DNA from: Amylibacter sp. IMCC11727
Lineage (GTDB): Bacteria; Pseudomonadota; Alphaproteobacteria; Rhodobacterales; Rhodobacteraceae
Reading direction: 5' to 3'
DNA length: 64,000 nucleotides
Assembly: GCF_029854195.1 (NCBI RefSeq)
Contig: NZ_CP122960.1
Location: forward strand, 812,001-876,000
Within the stretch, counting starts at the first letter, position 1; each line of letters begins with the position of its first letter. The position numbers and the translations under genes are program-made. This document shows, piece after piece, positions 17,067-25,642 of this stretch. Below the pieces are notes generated by a model. The model did no database searches, was not told where the DNA came from, and worked only from the letters and a program-made list of their open reading frames with translations.

Positions 17067-17426
17067 ATGAAAAAGCTATATTCCTCTGTAACAGGCGTTG
17101 ATCAAGGATCGATCCAGTTGTTTTCGGATTTCGAAGACGAAGGAGAGATGTGGTCTGGCACGGGTGAGCGCGAACGTTGGATGCCCGTGGAGTTTTCAGA
17201 GCCGTTCAAAGGGATCCCTTCTGTTTTTATCACGCTAGAGCTGTTGGATTTGCATTCTGGTGCCAACCACAGAACGGTGACTGTGGCCGAAAACATCAGC
17301 GAAACAGGCTTTGATGCCATTTTGCGCACCTGGGGAGATACCCGTATTGCCCGCGCTCGGGCCGCTTGGATTGCCATCGGCGAGGTGAAGGGCGACGAAG
17401 ATTGGGATATTGACTACGGCAGTTAA
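17067..17426 (+). CDS. H-type lectin domain protein
   Basis: This 119-residue protein from the ATG at 17067 (MKKLYSSVTGVDQGS) is a single H-type lectin domain: 'LFSDFEDEGEMWSGTGERE' is the entry motif, followed by 'FSEPFKGIPSVFITLELLDL', 'TVAENISETGFDAILRTWGDTRIARARAAWIAIG'-type strands (outlined). Eukaryotic members bind N-acetylgalactosamine; the bacterial role is unknown. There is no signal peptide, so it is probably cytoplasmic or exported by an unusual route. It stands alone between the atp terminator and the yceI gene. Confidence 0.88.
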   Translation: MKKLYSSVTGVDQGSIQLFSDFEDEGEMWSGTGERERWMPVEFSEPFKGIPSVFITLELLDLHSGANHRTVTVAENISETGFDAILRTWGDTRIARARAAWIAIGEVKGDEDWDIDYGS

Positions 17427-17540
17427 GGGTCGCTGTTGGTCCCCTTCCAAAATAAATTCTGAATAAATCCTATCCGTTGGGTGTTCTCTTGGTATGCGGC
17501 GACACGCCGATCCATTGAACCAAGGGAGAGGACCCAGATT

Positions 17541-18140
17541 ATGAAGTTCACACAGATTGTTGCAGCGACAGTTATGGGTGCGAGTTTGCTAGTGGGGCAG
17601 GGCACATTTGCCGATGGGCACGCCAAAGGCTGGATGTTGGACGCGGAAAATTCACGGTTGGCATTCGGATCAATCAAGAAAGATACAGTTGGTGAGGTGC
17701 ATTCGTTTGAAACCATTTCAGGCAGTGTGACGGCCGACGGAAATGCCGAAATTCAAATCGATCTCACGTCAGTCCAAACCAACATTGATATTCGCAACGA
17801 ACGCATGATGGAGTTCGTATTTGGCGGCACAAAGCAGGCTGTTTTGACCGCAGAAATCGACATGGAAGAGGTTAACACGCTTTCTGTTGGGGATATGACA
17901 GTGATCGACGTGGAAGGCGAGCTAGGCTTTCTGGGCGCGGCCGTTGAAATCGAAACAGAGATGTTCGTAGCGCGCATGAGCGAAACACGCGTGTTGGCCA
18001 TGACCAACGACATGATTTTTGTCGGCACCGAAGATCTGGGCGTGACCGCGGGCATCGACAAACTGATGGCATTGGCAAAGTTGCCAGGCATTACACGCAC
18101 AACGCCTGTCACCTTGCGTCTGGTTCTGGACCAAAAATAA
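17541..18140 (+). CDS. YceI-family periplasmic protein
   Basis: This 199-residue protein has a signal peptide (residues 1-24, MKFTQIVAATVMGASLLVG then cleavage after TFA) followed by a YceI-like lipocalin-type beta-barrel domain: 'LDAENSRLAFGSIKKDTVGEVHSF' (outlined), 'IDLTSVQTNIDIRNERM' and 'GELGFLGAAVEIETEMFVARM'. Members bind isoprenoid-like or other hydrophobic molecules in the periplasm. GGGAGAGG precedes the ATG. An earlier in-frame start at 17481 would disrupt the signal peptide. A terminator follows. Confidence 0.88.
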   Translation: MKFTQIVAATVMGASLLVGQGTFADGHAKGWMLDAENSRLAFGSIKKDTVGEVHSFETISGSVTADGNAEIQIDLTSVQTNIDIRNERMMEFVFGGTKQAVLTAEIDMEEVNTLSVGDMTVIDVEGELGFLGAAVEIETEMFVARMSETRVLAMTNDMIFVGTEDLGVTAGIDKLMALAKLPGITRTTPVTLRLVLDQK

Positions 18141-18170
18141 AAGGGTTTGTAGGGGGTGTAACGAGTACTA

Positions 18171-18190
18171 AGGGCGGCTTTGGCCGCCCT
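18171..18190. terminator. Bidirectional terminator between yceI-like gene and prs
   Basis: AGGGCGGC and GCCGCCCT form an 8-bp stem with a TTTG loop, followed by ATTTTATTT on the plus strand. It serves two convergent genes. Confidence 0.8.
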
Positions 18191-18193
18191 ATT

Positions 18194-19204
18194 TTATTTG
18201 TAGTAACCGTCGTAAATGGGGCCCAACGTGTCTTCGTCAAACAAAGACGACACAGAAGTCCCATTCGAGATGTTCAGAATGGCCTGCGCCAGCATCGGAG
18301 CCAATGGCACGGTGCGGATTTTGTCACATGCGGCCACTGCAGGTGTGGATTCGATGCTGTCGGTGATTACCAACTGCTTCATAGAGGATTTGGTGATCCG
18401 CTCCACCGCTGGGCCAGAAAGAACACCGTGCGTGATGTAGGAGTGAACTTCTTGTGCGCCCATTTCCATCAAAGTGTCGGCGGCCTTGCACAATGTGCCA
18501 GCCGTGTCGCAGATGTCATCCACGATGATACATTTCTTCCCAGTCACATCCCCAATCACGGTCATTTCCGCAACTTCACCAGGGGAATTGCGGCGCTTGT
18601 CCACAATCGCCATTGGCGCGTCGATCCGTTTGGCCAATTCACGGGCACGTGCCGTACCGCCAACATCAGGGGAAATCACCATTACTTCTGACAGGTCGTC
18701 AAAGTTGTGTTTCACATCAAGCGCGAACACAGGGGCGGCATAAAGGTTATCCACTGGAATATCAAAGAACCCTTGGATTTGCGTTGCGTGCAGGTCCATG
18801 GTCAAAACCCGTTCGATGCCTGCTTCGGCAATCAAGTTGGCCACCAATTTTGCAGAAATCGGTGTTCGTGCCTTAGAACGGCGATCTTGGCGTGCGTAGC
18901 CAAAGTAAGGGATCACGGCGGTGATGCGGTTGGCCGAAGACCGGCGAAGCGCGTCAGAAATAATCAGCAATTCCATCAAGTTGTCGTTCGCTGGGTTCGA
19001 CGTTGATTGGATGATAAACATGTCTTCGCCGCGTACGTTTTCGTAAACTTCGACGAAAATTTCTTGGTCGTTGAACCGCTCAATTCGGGCATCTACCGGC
19101 TTAACCGCTTTGCCACGGTGCATGGACATGCGGCGCGAAATGGCTTCGGATAAGGATTGATTGGAATTACCCGCAATAAGCTTTGGTTCAATGATGGAAT
19201 TCAT
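18194..19204 (-). CDS. prs: Ribose-phosphate pyrophosphokinase
   Basis: This 336-residue enzyme makes PRPP from ribose 5-phosphate and ATP for nucleotide, histidine and tryptophan synthesis. Visible signatures are 'FIIQSTSNPANDNLMELL', 'PYFGYARQDRRSKARTPISAKLVA' (outlined), 'TMDLHATQIQGFFDIPVDNL' and the PRPP-binding loop 'CIIVDDICDTAGTL'. GGGGAGC precedes the ATG. The gene stands alone on the minus strand and is divergent from the isomerase gene. Confidence 0.97.
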   Translation of the reverse strand: MNSIIEPKLIAGNSNQSLSEAISRRMSMHRGKAVKPVDARIERFNDQEIFVEVYENVRGEDMFIIQSTSNPANDNLMELLIISDALRRSSANRITAVIPYFGYARQDRRSKARTPISAKLVANLIAEAGIERVLTMDLHATQIQGFFDIPVDNLYAAPVFALDVKHNFDDLSEVMVISPDVGGTARARELAKRIDAPMAIVDKRRNSPGEVAEMTVIGDVTGKKCIIVDDICDTAGTLCKAADTLMEMGAQEVHSYITHGVLSGPAVERITKSSMKQLVITDSIESTPAVAACDKIRTVPLAPMLAQAILNISNGTSVSSLFDEDTLGPIYDGYYK

Positions 19205-19348
19205 GGCAGTGCTCCCCAGCGTTAAAATTTCTGTTTCGCAGCAGATCGGAACAGATTTGATGCCTGAGGGATTAGCAAAGCATCAGGGGTTTGCATAGGT
19301 GCTTTGGCGCGGTAATCAGGTTTTAAATTGTTTTAAAGGACGCGACCA

Positions 19349-19945
19349 ATGGCGCATATCGACTATTACATGATTACGTTGTCCCCGTTTTGTTATTTGG
19401 CGGGCGATGGCTTGGAAAAGATTGCCGCAAAACACGGGGCAACGATCACATATAAACCAGTGAATCTGTTTCAGGTGTTTGCCGCAACAGGCGGTGTGGC
19501 CCCTGCGGATCGCCATCCAGCGAGACAGGCCTATCGGTTGCAGGAATTGGCGCGTGTGGCCAAGCACAATGGCTTGCCGATCAATCTGAAGCCTGCGCAT
19601 TTTCCAACCAATCCAGCCCCAAGCTGTTTTGCTTTGATCGCGGCGCAGAATGCAGGGGGTGGCGATATCGGTGGGCTGAGCCATGCGTTTATGCGCGCCT
19701 GCTGGGCAGAAGAGAAAGACGTTGCACAAGACGATGTGGTTCGCGCGTGTCTGGAAGAAAACGGATTTGATCCCGCCCTTGCGGACAGTGGCCTGCTAAG
19801 CGGTGCTGAAACCTTTGAGAGGAACACAGAAGAAGCCATTCAAAAGGGTGTGTTTGGGGCACCAATGTATGTGGTAGGCGATCAGATGTTCTGGGGGCAG
19901 GATCGGCTAAGCTATCTTGATGATTATCTGTCAGAGCAGTCGTAA
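19349..19945 (+). CDS. DsbA-fold 2-hydroxychromene-2-carboxylate isomerase family protein
   Basis: This 198-residue protein has the kappa-GST/DsbA fold of HCCA isomerases: a first strand 'HIDYYMITLSPFCYLAG' with the SP(F/Y) motif in place of a CxxC, the central 'PADRHPARQAYRLQELARVA', and the C-terminal 'EEAIQKGVFGAPMYVVGDQMFWGQDRL' (outlined) that is diagnostic of the family. Members isomerise aromatic breakdown products using glutathione, but many roseobacter paralogs have unknown substrates. An alpha/beta hydrolase gene follows after 5 nt, so the two are probably cotranscribed. Confidence 0.87.
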   Translation: MAHIDYYMITLSPFCYLAGDGLEKIAAKHGATITYKPVNLFQVFAATGGVAPADRHPARQAYRLQELARVAKHNGLPINLKPAHFPTNPAPSCFALIAAQNAGGGDIGGLSHAFMRACWAEEKDVAQDDVVRACLEENGFDPALADSGLLSGAETFERNTEEAIQKGVFGAPMYVVGDQMFWGQDRLSYLDDYLSEQS

Positions 19946-19950
19946 CCGAT

Positions 19951-20742
19951 ATGGCTGAAACCGTTATTCGGCGTTTGGGGCATGGTCAACGCCATGCCTT
20001 TTTCGCGCATTGTTCCTTGTCTTCTGGCAAAAGCATGATGCCTTTGATGAGCCATTTCGTAGAAGAAATGACCATGGCAGCGATTGATCTGCCGGGGCAG
20101 GGGAAATCGGCTTTGCCCGACATGAACCGCGATTATCATACGCAGTGTATCGAGGCCTGTCTGGACGAAATCGAAATGACAGGGGGGCCACAGGATTTGG
20201 TTGGGCATTCGTTCGGGGCCACAGTGGTTTTGGCGCTGGCAGCGCAACGACCTGATTTGGTACGCTCTTTGGTGTTGTTTGAACCTGTCTACTTCGGCCT
20301 GTTGAACGATGCGGGTCATGATGGTTTCAGCGCAAACCTGACGCAAGAAAAGCCGTTTAACGACGCGATTGAACGGGGTGACATGTTAAGCGCGGCGGAG
20401 GCCTTTCTAACCCGCTGGGGATTGCCTGGTGAATGGGATGCAATGCCCCAAGCCACCCGCGAGGCCATGGCCAGCCGCATGTGGGTGATCCCAGCCCAAG
20501 CAGATGGGATCATCAACGAAGGGCCGAAACGAATGAAGCTGGATGCGATCCGCGATTTGGACGTGCCCACGCTGATTATGCACGGTGCAAACAGCCCCAA
20601 GATCATGGAAGCCATCACAGATGTGATTTCTTCGGCTATGCCAAATGGGCAAGGGGATGTTTTGGATGGGGCAGGGCATATGTTGCCCATTACCCATCAT
20701 GCCGATTGTGCCGCAAAACTGCGGGCGTTTTGGTCGCTTTAG
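19951..20742 (+). CDS. Alpha/beta hydrolase
   Basis: This 263-residue protein has the nucleophile elbow GHSFGA (Ser near residue 87), the 'HCSLSSGKSMMPLM' segment near the oxyanion position, the strand 'MAAIDLPGQGKSALPD' and a C-terminal 'GAGHMLPITH' with the catalytic histidine. The fold and triad are clear, but the substrate (ester, lactone or thioester) cannot be read from sequence. It follows the isomerase gene by 5 nt, and its stop overlaps the stop of the convergent threonine aldolase gene. Confidence 0.88.
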   Translation: MAETVIRRLGHGQRHAFFAHCSLSSGKSMMPLMSHFVEEMTMAAIDLPGQGKSALPDMNRDYHTQCIEACLDEIEMTGGPQDLVGHSFGATVVLALAAQRPDLVRSLVLFEPVYFGLLNDAGHDGFSANLTQEKPFNDAIERGDMLSAAEAFLTRWGLPGEWDAMPQATREAMASRMWVIPAQADGIINEGPKRMKLDAIRDLDVPTLIMHGANSPKIMEAITDVISSAMPNGQGDVLDGAGHMLPITHHADCAAKLRAFWSL

Positions 20743-21782
20743 CCCTTGGCGAGCGCCACAAACTGATCAATTTCTTCGTCTGTTGTGGACCAGCTGCATA
20801 CCAAGCGACAGTCGATTAGCTCGTCATCGGGGCCATCAGAACGCTCCATGTAATACATCGCGCCACCGTCAACGGCCCGATTGTGCGCCGCACGCGGCAT
20901 TTTGCAAAACAGCATGTTGGCATCGCGCGGATTTGTCATTTCAAAGCTGTTGATTTGGGTCAGCCCTGCTTCGAGCCGCGCACCTGCGGCGTTGGCTTGC
21001 GTGGCCAGACGAATCCACAGATCATCTGTAAGATATGCCTCCATCTGTGCTGACAAATAACGGTGCTTTGAAAACAGGTGGCCCCCCCGTTTGCGGCGCA
21101 GTTCAAACTCCCACGCTTTGGCAGGATCAAAAATGATGACGGCTTCAACACCCAACAGGCCATTTTTTGTGCCACCAAAACTGACCACATCAATGCCAGC
21201 TTTCCACGTCATTTCCGCAGGGGTGCAGCCAAGCGCGACCAGCGCATTTGTGAACCGTGCCCCATCAAGGTGTGTTCCAATTCCAAGGTCCTTAGCGGTT
21301 TTGCACAAAGTAGCGATTTCTTCGCAGGTATAGACCGAACCAAGCTCGGTCACGTTGGTGATCGACAACGCCCCACGTTGGATGTTGTGAACACCCAATC
21401 GACCCGTGTGTTCGGCAACCCGTGCAAACTGATCCGCGTCGATTTTGGCATTGTCGCCGTCCAAAAGGGTCAGCTTTGCGCCACCCGTGAAAAATTCCGG
21501 AGCGCCACATTCGTCTTCTTCGATGTGGGACTGGCGATGACAGAAAATGGTTTGCCACGGAGCGGCCAACATAGACAAAGCGAGGGCATTTGCCGTGGTT
21601 CCCGTAGACACCAAATAAACAGCGGCCTCAGGGGCTTCAAACTCATGGCGAATTTGGGCCGTGACGCGATCCATGATGTCGTCTGTCCCATAAGAAGCGG
21701 CGTAACCTTCATTGGCTTTGGCCATCGCGGCCATGACTTCGGGGGCCGCAGGGGCAGCATTGTCAGAGGCAAAATACATCAA
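20739..21782 (-). CDS. ltaE: Low-specificity L-threonine aldolase family (PLP)
   Basis: This 347-residue fold-type I PLP enzyme matches threonine aldolases: 'YFASDNAAPAAPEVMAAM' at the N-terminus, 'STGTTANALALSMLA', 'HLDGARFTNALVALG' and the PLP lysine in 'SFGGTKNGLLG' near residue 205. It splits L-threonine or L-allo-threonine to glycine and acetaldehyde. Its ATG overlaps the stop of the YcgN-like gene by 4 nt (ATGA), so the two are translationally coupled. Confidence 0.92.
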   Translation of the reverse strand: MMYFASDNAAPAAPEVMAAMAKANEGYAASYGTDDIMDRVTAQIRHEFEAPEAAVYLVSTGTTANALALSMLAAPWQTIFCHRQSHIEEDECGAPEFFTGGAKLTLLDGDNAKIDADQFARVAEHTGRLGVHNIQRGALSITNVTELGSVYTCEEIATLCKTAKDLGIGTHLDGARFTNALVALGCTPAEMTWKAGIDVVSFGGTKNGLLGVEAVIIFDPAKAWEFELRRKRGGHLFSKHRYLSAQMEAYLTDDLWIRLATQANAAGARLEAGLTQINSFEMTNPRDANMLFCKMPRAAHNRAVDGGAMYYMERSDGPDDELIDCRLVCSWSTTDEEIDQFVALAKG

Positions 21783-22249
21783 GCAAACCTTTCAGTGGTG
21801 TAATCTTCGTAGTCTTCTTCTTCGATATCGTATTCAGGGACGGTCTGACCCATTACCGCGTTACCACTTTTTTGGGTGCTGTTTGCGTCACCTGTCACAA
21901 GGGGATGCCAATCTGGCAGATCACCGCCTTCATGCAATAACCGATAGGCACATGTGGATGGCATCCAATGAGCGTTGCGGTCGATGTTTTCTGGCGTCAG
22001 CACCACACAGCCCGCCACCATCTGTTTGCGCAGCGCATAGTTGCCGCAGGAACAGGTTTTGTCATCGAACAGACGGCAGGAGATTGTGGTGTAGCGAATT
22101 TCAAGCGTGTCTTCGTCTTCAAGCTTCAGCAGGCAACATTTCCCACACCCATCACACAGGGCTTCCCACTCTGCTTTGGTCATGTCTGTCATATCGGTCT
22201 TGCGCCAAAATGCGGTGCGCAGGCCGTTTCTGTCAATGTGCTGGCTCAT
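21779..22249 (-). CDS. YcgN family cysteine-cluster protein
   Basis: This 156-residue protein has the YcgN (UPF0260) signature: a C-x2-C-x2-CC cluster ('CDGCGKCCLLK', residues 32-39) followed by 'TISCRLFDDKTCSCGNYALR' and 'CVVLTPENI' with 'WMPSTCAYRLLHEGGDLPDWHPL' (outlined). The cysteines suggest binding of iron or zinc; the function of the family is not established. The C-terminus is strongly acidic. It is coupled to the threonine aldolase gene by a 4-nt overlap. Confidence 0.9.
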   Translation of the reverse strand: MSQHIDRNGLRTAFWRKTDMTDMTKAEWEALCDGCGKCCLLKLEDEDTLEIRYTTISCRLFDDKTCSCGNYALRKQMVAGCVVLTPENIDRNAHWMPSTCAYRLLHEGGDLPDWHPLVTGDANSTQKSGNAVMGQTVPEYDIEEEDYEDYTTERFA

Positions 22250-22311
22250 GGAGTTGTTGTTGAGCGGATCAAGCCGATTGTCTAGGGTAAAGCCGAGAGC
22301 AGGAGTGAAAA

Positions 22312-22983
22312 ATGCGGGAAACCGAGCTGTATGCCCCCGTCAAAGCGTTCCTAGAAGCGCAGGGGTACGAGGTGAAGGCCGAGGTGAAGGATTGCGATGT
22401 GGTTGCGGTGCGCGATGACGCGGAGCCCGTCATCGTAGAATTAAAGCTGCAATTGTCACTGACCTTGTTGTTGCAGGGCGTGGATCGGCAGGCGATTTCG
22501 GATCACGTGTATGTCTGTGTTCCATCGGGCAAAGGGGCACGGTGGCGCACACAAATCAAAGATGCCGTGCGATTGTGCCGCCGCTTGGGATTGGGATTGC
22601 TAAGCGTGCGCAATGGCGTAGTGCTGGCGCACATTGATCCGGGACCTTACGCACCGCGCAAGTTCAAACGTCGGCGGGATTTGTTGCTACGCGAGTTTCA
22701 GAACCGCGTAGGCGATCCAAACACGGGGGGGCAGGTGAAACGCAAAATCATCACTGCCTATCGTCAAGATGCGCTGCGAATTGCGATGTATTTGTCAGAC
22801 ATGGGAACCGTGAAACCCGCAATTGCGCGCGATACGTTGGGCATTCCCAAAGCCGCGTCAATCTTGCAAGCAGATCACTATGGATGGTTTGAACGGGTAG
22901 AGCGGGGCGTGTACGGATTGCGGCCCCACGGTGTGGAGGCGCTTGAAACCTATGCCGATGTTGTGGCGCTGCTCAAAGCTTAA
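22312..22983 (+). CDS. DUF2161 family PD-(D/E)XK-like protein
   Basis: This 223-residue protein matches DUF2161: an N-terminal 'ETELYAPVKAFLEAQGYEVKAE' region (outlined), then 'DCDVVAVRDDAEPVIVELKL', which has the D-x(n)-E-x-K layout of PD-(D/E)XK nucleases, and a C-terminal winged-helix-like part ('VKPAIARDTLGIPKAASIL'). DNA or RNA cleavage is possible from the fold, but no activity is established. AGGAG precedes the ATG. Its stop overlaps the stop of ribF. Confidence 0.88.
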   Translation: MRETELYAPVKAFLEAQGYEVKAEVKDCDVVAVRDDAEPVIVELKLQLSLTLLLQGVDRQAISDHVYVCVPSGKGARWRTQIKDAVRLCRRLGLGLLSVRNGVVLAHIDPGPYAPRKFKRRRDLLLREFQNRVGDPNTGGQVKRKIITAYRQDALRIAMYLSDMGTVKPAIARDTLGIPKAASILQADHYGWFERVERGVYGLRPHGVEALETYADVVALLKA

Positions 22984-23921
22984 ACCGCGCTGAGGATTTC
23001 ACGGGCCTTGACGCAATCGTCATTCATGGCTGTGATCAGGCTATCCATTCCGTCGAACTTCAATTCTGGGCGGATGTATTCAACCAAAGCCGTGGACAGG
23101 GTTGCGCCGTATAAATCGCCGCTGAAATCGAATAAGAAAACTTCGAGGTTGGGGATATCGTTGTCCGCAAATGTAGGGCGATCCCCAAGGGAAGCCGCGC
23201 CTTGATAGCGGCCCTTATGCGGGCCATCAAGTACATCGACCATCACGGCATAAACGCCAAATTTTGGCAGATGCAAATCCGTAAGCGGGATGTTGGCCGT
23301 GGGAAAATTCATTTCACGGCCCCGTTGGAACCCCTTTTCCACGATGCCTTCGATACGATGCCAATGGCCAAGCATACGGGTTGCATCGGCCGTGCGCCCT
23401 TCGGTCAGGGCATTGCGGATGGCGGTGGAGGAAAACTCACCAGCGGCGTCATTGACCAGCGGCGCGATGGTGGTGTCGAAGCCGTGTTTCGGGCCGAGGG
23501 TTTGCAGCATGTCCACGTCGCCTGTGCGGCCTTTGCCGAAACGGAAATCAGCGCCCACGACAAGGTGCTTGATCCCCAGTCCATCGGCCAACACATCCTG
23601 AATGAAGGTTTCTGCAGACAGGCCAGCAAGGGCCGCGTTGAATGGGATTTCATACAGATGGTTCAGCCCCAGCTTTTCAAAACGGCTGGCCTTGGTTTCG
23701 GCTGACATCAGACGAAATGCGGGTGCATCGGGTTGAAAAAGGCGACGAGGATGGGGTTCAAAAGTTATCACACCCAAAGGCGCATTGATGGAGGCAGCAG
23801 CCGTGCGTGCCAGCGCCAAAACGGATTGATGCCCCAAATGAACGCCGTCAAAATTACCCATAGCAACAGACGCCCCTTTGGCGCTGTTTGGCAGGTTTTC
23901 ATAAGTCTGATGTCGTTGCAT
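22980..23921 (-). CDS. ribF: Bifunctional riboflavin kinase/FAD synthetase
   Basis: This 313-residue enzyme makes FMN and FAD from riboflavin. The N-terminal adenylyltransferase domain has 'AMGNFDGVHLGHQSVL' and 'KHLVVGADFRFGKGRTGD'; the C-terminal kinase domain has 'RGREMNFPTANIPL' and 'VFLFDFSGDLYG'. Length is typical. It lies 23 nt downstream of the MaoC gene on the same strand, in a HAD-MaoC-ribF order common in Rhodobacterales. Confidence 0.96.
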   Translation of the reverse strand: MQRHQTYENLPNSAKGASVAMGNFDGVHLGHQSVLALARTAAASINAPLGVITFEPHPRRLFQPDAPAFRLMSAETKASRFEKLGLNHLYEIPFNAALAGLSAETFIQDVLADGLGIKHLVVGADFRFGKGRTGDVDMLQTLGPKHGFDTTIAPLVNDAAGEFSSTAIRNALTEGRTADATRMLGHWHRIEGIVEKGFQRGREMNFPTANIPLTDLHLPKFGVYAVMVDVLDGPHKGRYQGAASLGDRPTFADNDIPNLEVFLFDFSGDLYGATLSTALVEYIRPELKFDGMDSLITAMNDDCVKAREILSAV

Positions 23922-23944
23922 AGGGGCCTTTGGCCCAAGGGCCG

Positions 23945-24400
23945 TTAGTCGAATTTACGGCTTGGCGCCAAAACCAGCGCCGTGCCTTTCAAGACAACGG
24001 TATCGCCCACAGAGCAGGCACAATCAAGGGTCACGCGACGTTTGGAATAGTCGATCTCGGCAACTGTGACCACGGCTTCGACCCGGTCACCAGGGCGTAC
24101 TGGCGCCATGAACTTTAGGTCCTGTTTCATATAGACTGTGCCGTGCCCTGGCAGTTGTTCACCAATCACCGCAGAAATCAAACCCGCGGTCAGCATGCCA
24201 TGGGCAATGCGACCCTGAAAGATTGTGTCTTGCGCGTATTCTTCGTCCATGTGAACGGGATTGTGGTCTGTGGAAAGTTCCGCAAACATCTCAATCTCTT
24301 TGTCGCCGATGGTCTTTGAAACCGAACGGGACATGCCAATTTCCAAATCCTCGATAACTATAGTACCGGTTGGATAGTTGTGCTGGTGTTGATCGAACAT
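23945..24400 (-). CDS. MaoC-like hot-dog dehydratase
   Basis: This 151-residue protein from the ATG at 24400 (MFDQHQHNYP) is a single hot-dog domain with the (R)-hydratase signature: 'FAELSTDHNPVHMDEEYAQD' carries the catalytic Asp and His, followed by 'IAHGMLTAGLISAVIGEQLPG' (outlined). It probably hydrates or dehydrates a 2-enoyl-CoA. An upstream in-frame TTG start is possible but has no support. It probably shares a transcript with ribF. Confidence 0.88.
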   Translation of the reverse strand: MFDQHQHNYPTGTIVIEDLEIGMSRSVSKTIGDKEIEMFAELSTDHNPVHMDEEYAQDTIFQGRIAHGMLTAGLISAVIGEQLPGHGTVYMKQDLKFMAPVRPGDRVEAVVTVAEIDYSKRRVTLDCACSVGDTVVLKGTALVLAPSRKFD

Positions 24401-24501
24401 CACGGGAGACCCCCAATTGCTGCAAGTGCACAATGTCTATGTGCTGGGGGGTGAGTCTGCAAGATGTAAGTGTAATATTGCGTTAAAATTCCACCTTTTG
24501 C

Positions 24502-24516
24502 GGTAATTAAATTACC
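24502..24516. promoter_or_regulatory. 15-bp perfect palindrome upstream of the MaoC-ribF genes
   Basis: GGTAATTAAATTACC is a perfect inverted repeat with one central base. It lies in the 151-bp gap between the HAD gene and the MaoC gene, about 100 bp before the MaoC start. It has the form of an operator for a dimeric repressor; the regulator is unknown. Confidence 0.45.
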
Positions 24517-24551
24517 TTTACGCCGAAGTTAAGGGCAAAAACGGCCGCTGT

Positions 24552-25427
24552 TTAACGCAAATGGCCGATTGTGGCGGTGGGTGTGGCATTGTGCAGTTGC
24601 AGAAAATCATCGAGCTTTTGCGCGTTGGGTTGCAGATTCGTTTCGGTTTCTGCGGCAGCCAGCCCACCTGAGATGAACAGACTGTCGAGGTCTTCGTTCT
24701 GCGCGCCCATGATATCGGTTAGAATGCCGTCACCGATGCACAGGATGTTTTTATCATCGATCACACGGCCCGCCGCTTGCGTCAGGCGGTTTCGGGCGAG
24801 GTCATAGATCGGGGCGTGAGGTTTGCCAAAGTAATGCGATGCGCCGCCCCGTTCGGTGTAGTCTTTGGCCAAAGCGCCTGCGCAGAATATGCGTTTGTCG
24901 CCAAGGTCCACTTGGATATCGGGATTAGCACACAACAGGTCTAAGCCGCGGTTCTTTGCTTCGAGAAAAATCGCAGCGTAATCGTCGGGGGTTTCTGTTT
25001 GGTCGTCAAACAGACCCGTGCAAACAATGCTGTCCGCCTGATCCAACGGCACGCGGTTGATCTTTGCCAAATCGGGAATATCGTCGCTAGCAAAAAACGG
25101 GGCGTCCCGTTCTGGACCGATGTGAAAGACGTTTGTGCCAAAACTGCCCGAGGCCAGCGCAGAGCGGGCGCTGTCGCCGCTGGTGGCAACCTCTTGATAC
25201 AAGTCGCGCGCAACGCCGATGCCATCTAGTTGCGTTTCAACAGAAACTTTGGGGCGCGGCGAGTTGGTGAGCAATAGAACAATGCCGCCGCCATCGCGGA
25301 AGGCTTCGAGCGCTTTGACAGCCGCATCAAACGGACGTTTTCCGTTGTGAAGACAGCCCCAGAGATCGCAGAAAACTGCGTCGTAGTTGGCGGAGATTTC
25401 GGAAAAATGCTCGATGATGCGTGTCAT
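24552..25427 (-). CDS. HAD superfamily hydrolase, TIGR01459 type (subclass IIA)
   Basis: This 291-residue protein has the NagD-like class IIA layout: motif I 'AVFCDLWGCLHNGKRP' with the nucleophilic Asp followed by Leu-Trp-Gly, motif II 'VLLLTNSPRP', a cap domain, motif III lysine in 'HYFGKPHAPIYDLA' and motif IV 'ILCIGDGILTDIMGAQN'. Members dephosphorylate small molecules; the physiological substrate of TIGR01459 proteins is not known. It is the first gene of the HAD-MaoC-ribF group. Confidence 0.92.
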   Translation of the reverse strand: MTRIIEHFSEISANYDAVFCDLWGCLHNGKRPFDAAVKALEAFRDGGGIVLLLTNSPRPKVSVETQLDGIGVARDLYQEVATSGDSARSALASGSFGTNVFHIGPERDAPFFASDDIPDLAKINRVPLDQADSIVCTGLFDDQTETPDDYAAIFLEAKNRGLDLLCANPDIQVDLGDKRIFCAGALAKDYTERGGASHYFGKPHAPIYDLARNRLTQAAGRVIDDKNILCIGDGILTDIMGAQNEDLDSLFISGGLAAAETETNLQPNAQKLDDFLQLHNATPTATIGHLR

Positions 25428-25604
25428 ATGATATGCCCGATTTGTTTGTGCCGATCATCGCGGGTTCCGCAGGGATGGCAAGCGTGTTTTTGACCAGACC
25501 TACCACACATGACGACGGCTCGAGCCGCAAAATGTTGCTCGAGCCTACGCATAAGTGAGTTCACACACGGACCCAATACGCAGGCACGGCGTGATCACGT
25601 TAAA

Positions 25605-25634
25605 AACCCGCCCCTTATTCCTAAGGAGCGGGTT
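25605..25634 (-). terminator. Terminator of the RTX gene
   Basis: On the minus strand, AACCCGCTCCTTA pairs with TAAGGGGCGGGTT (13 bp, one G-T pair) across a 4-nt loop, and a T run follows. It lies 8 bases past the RTX stop codon. Confidence 0.88.
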
Positions 25635-25642
25635 AATCGGTT

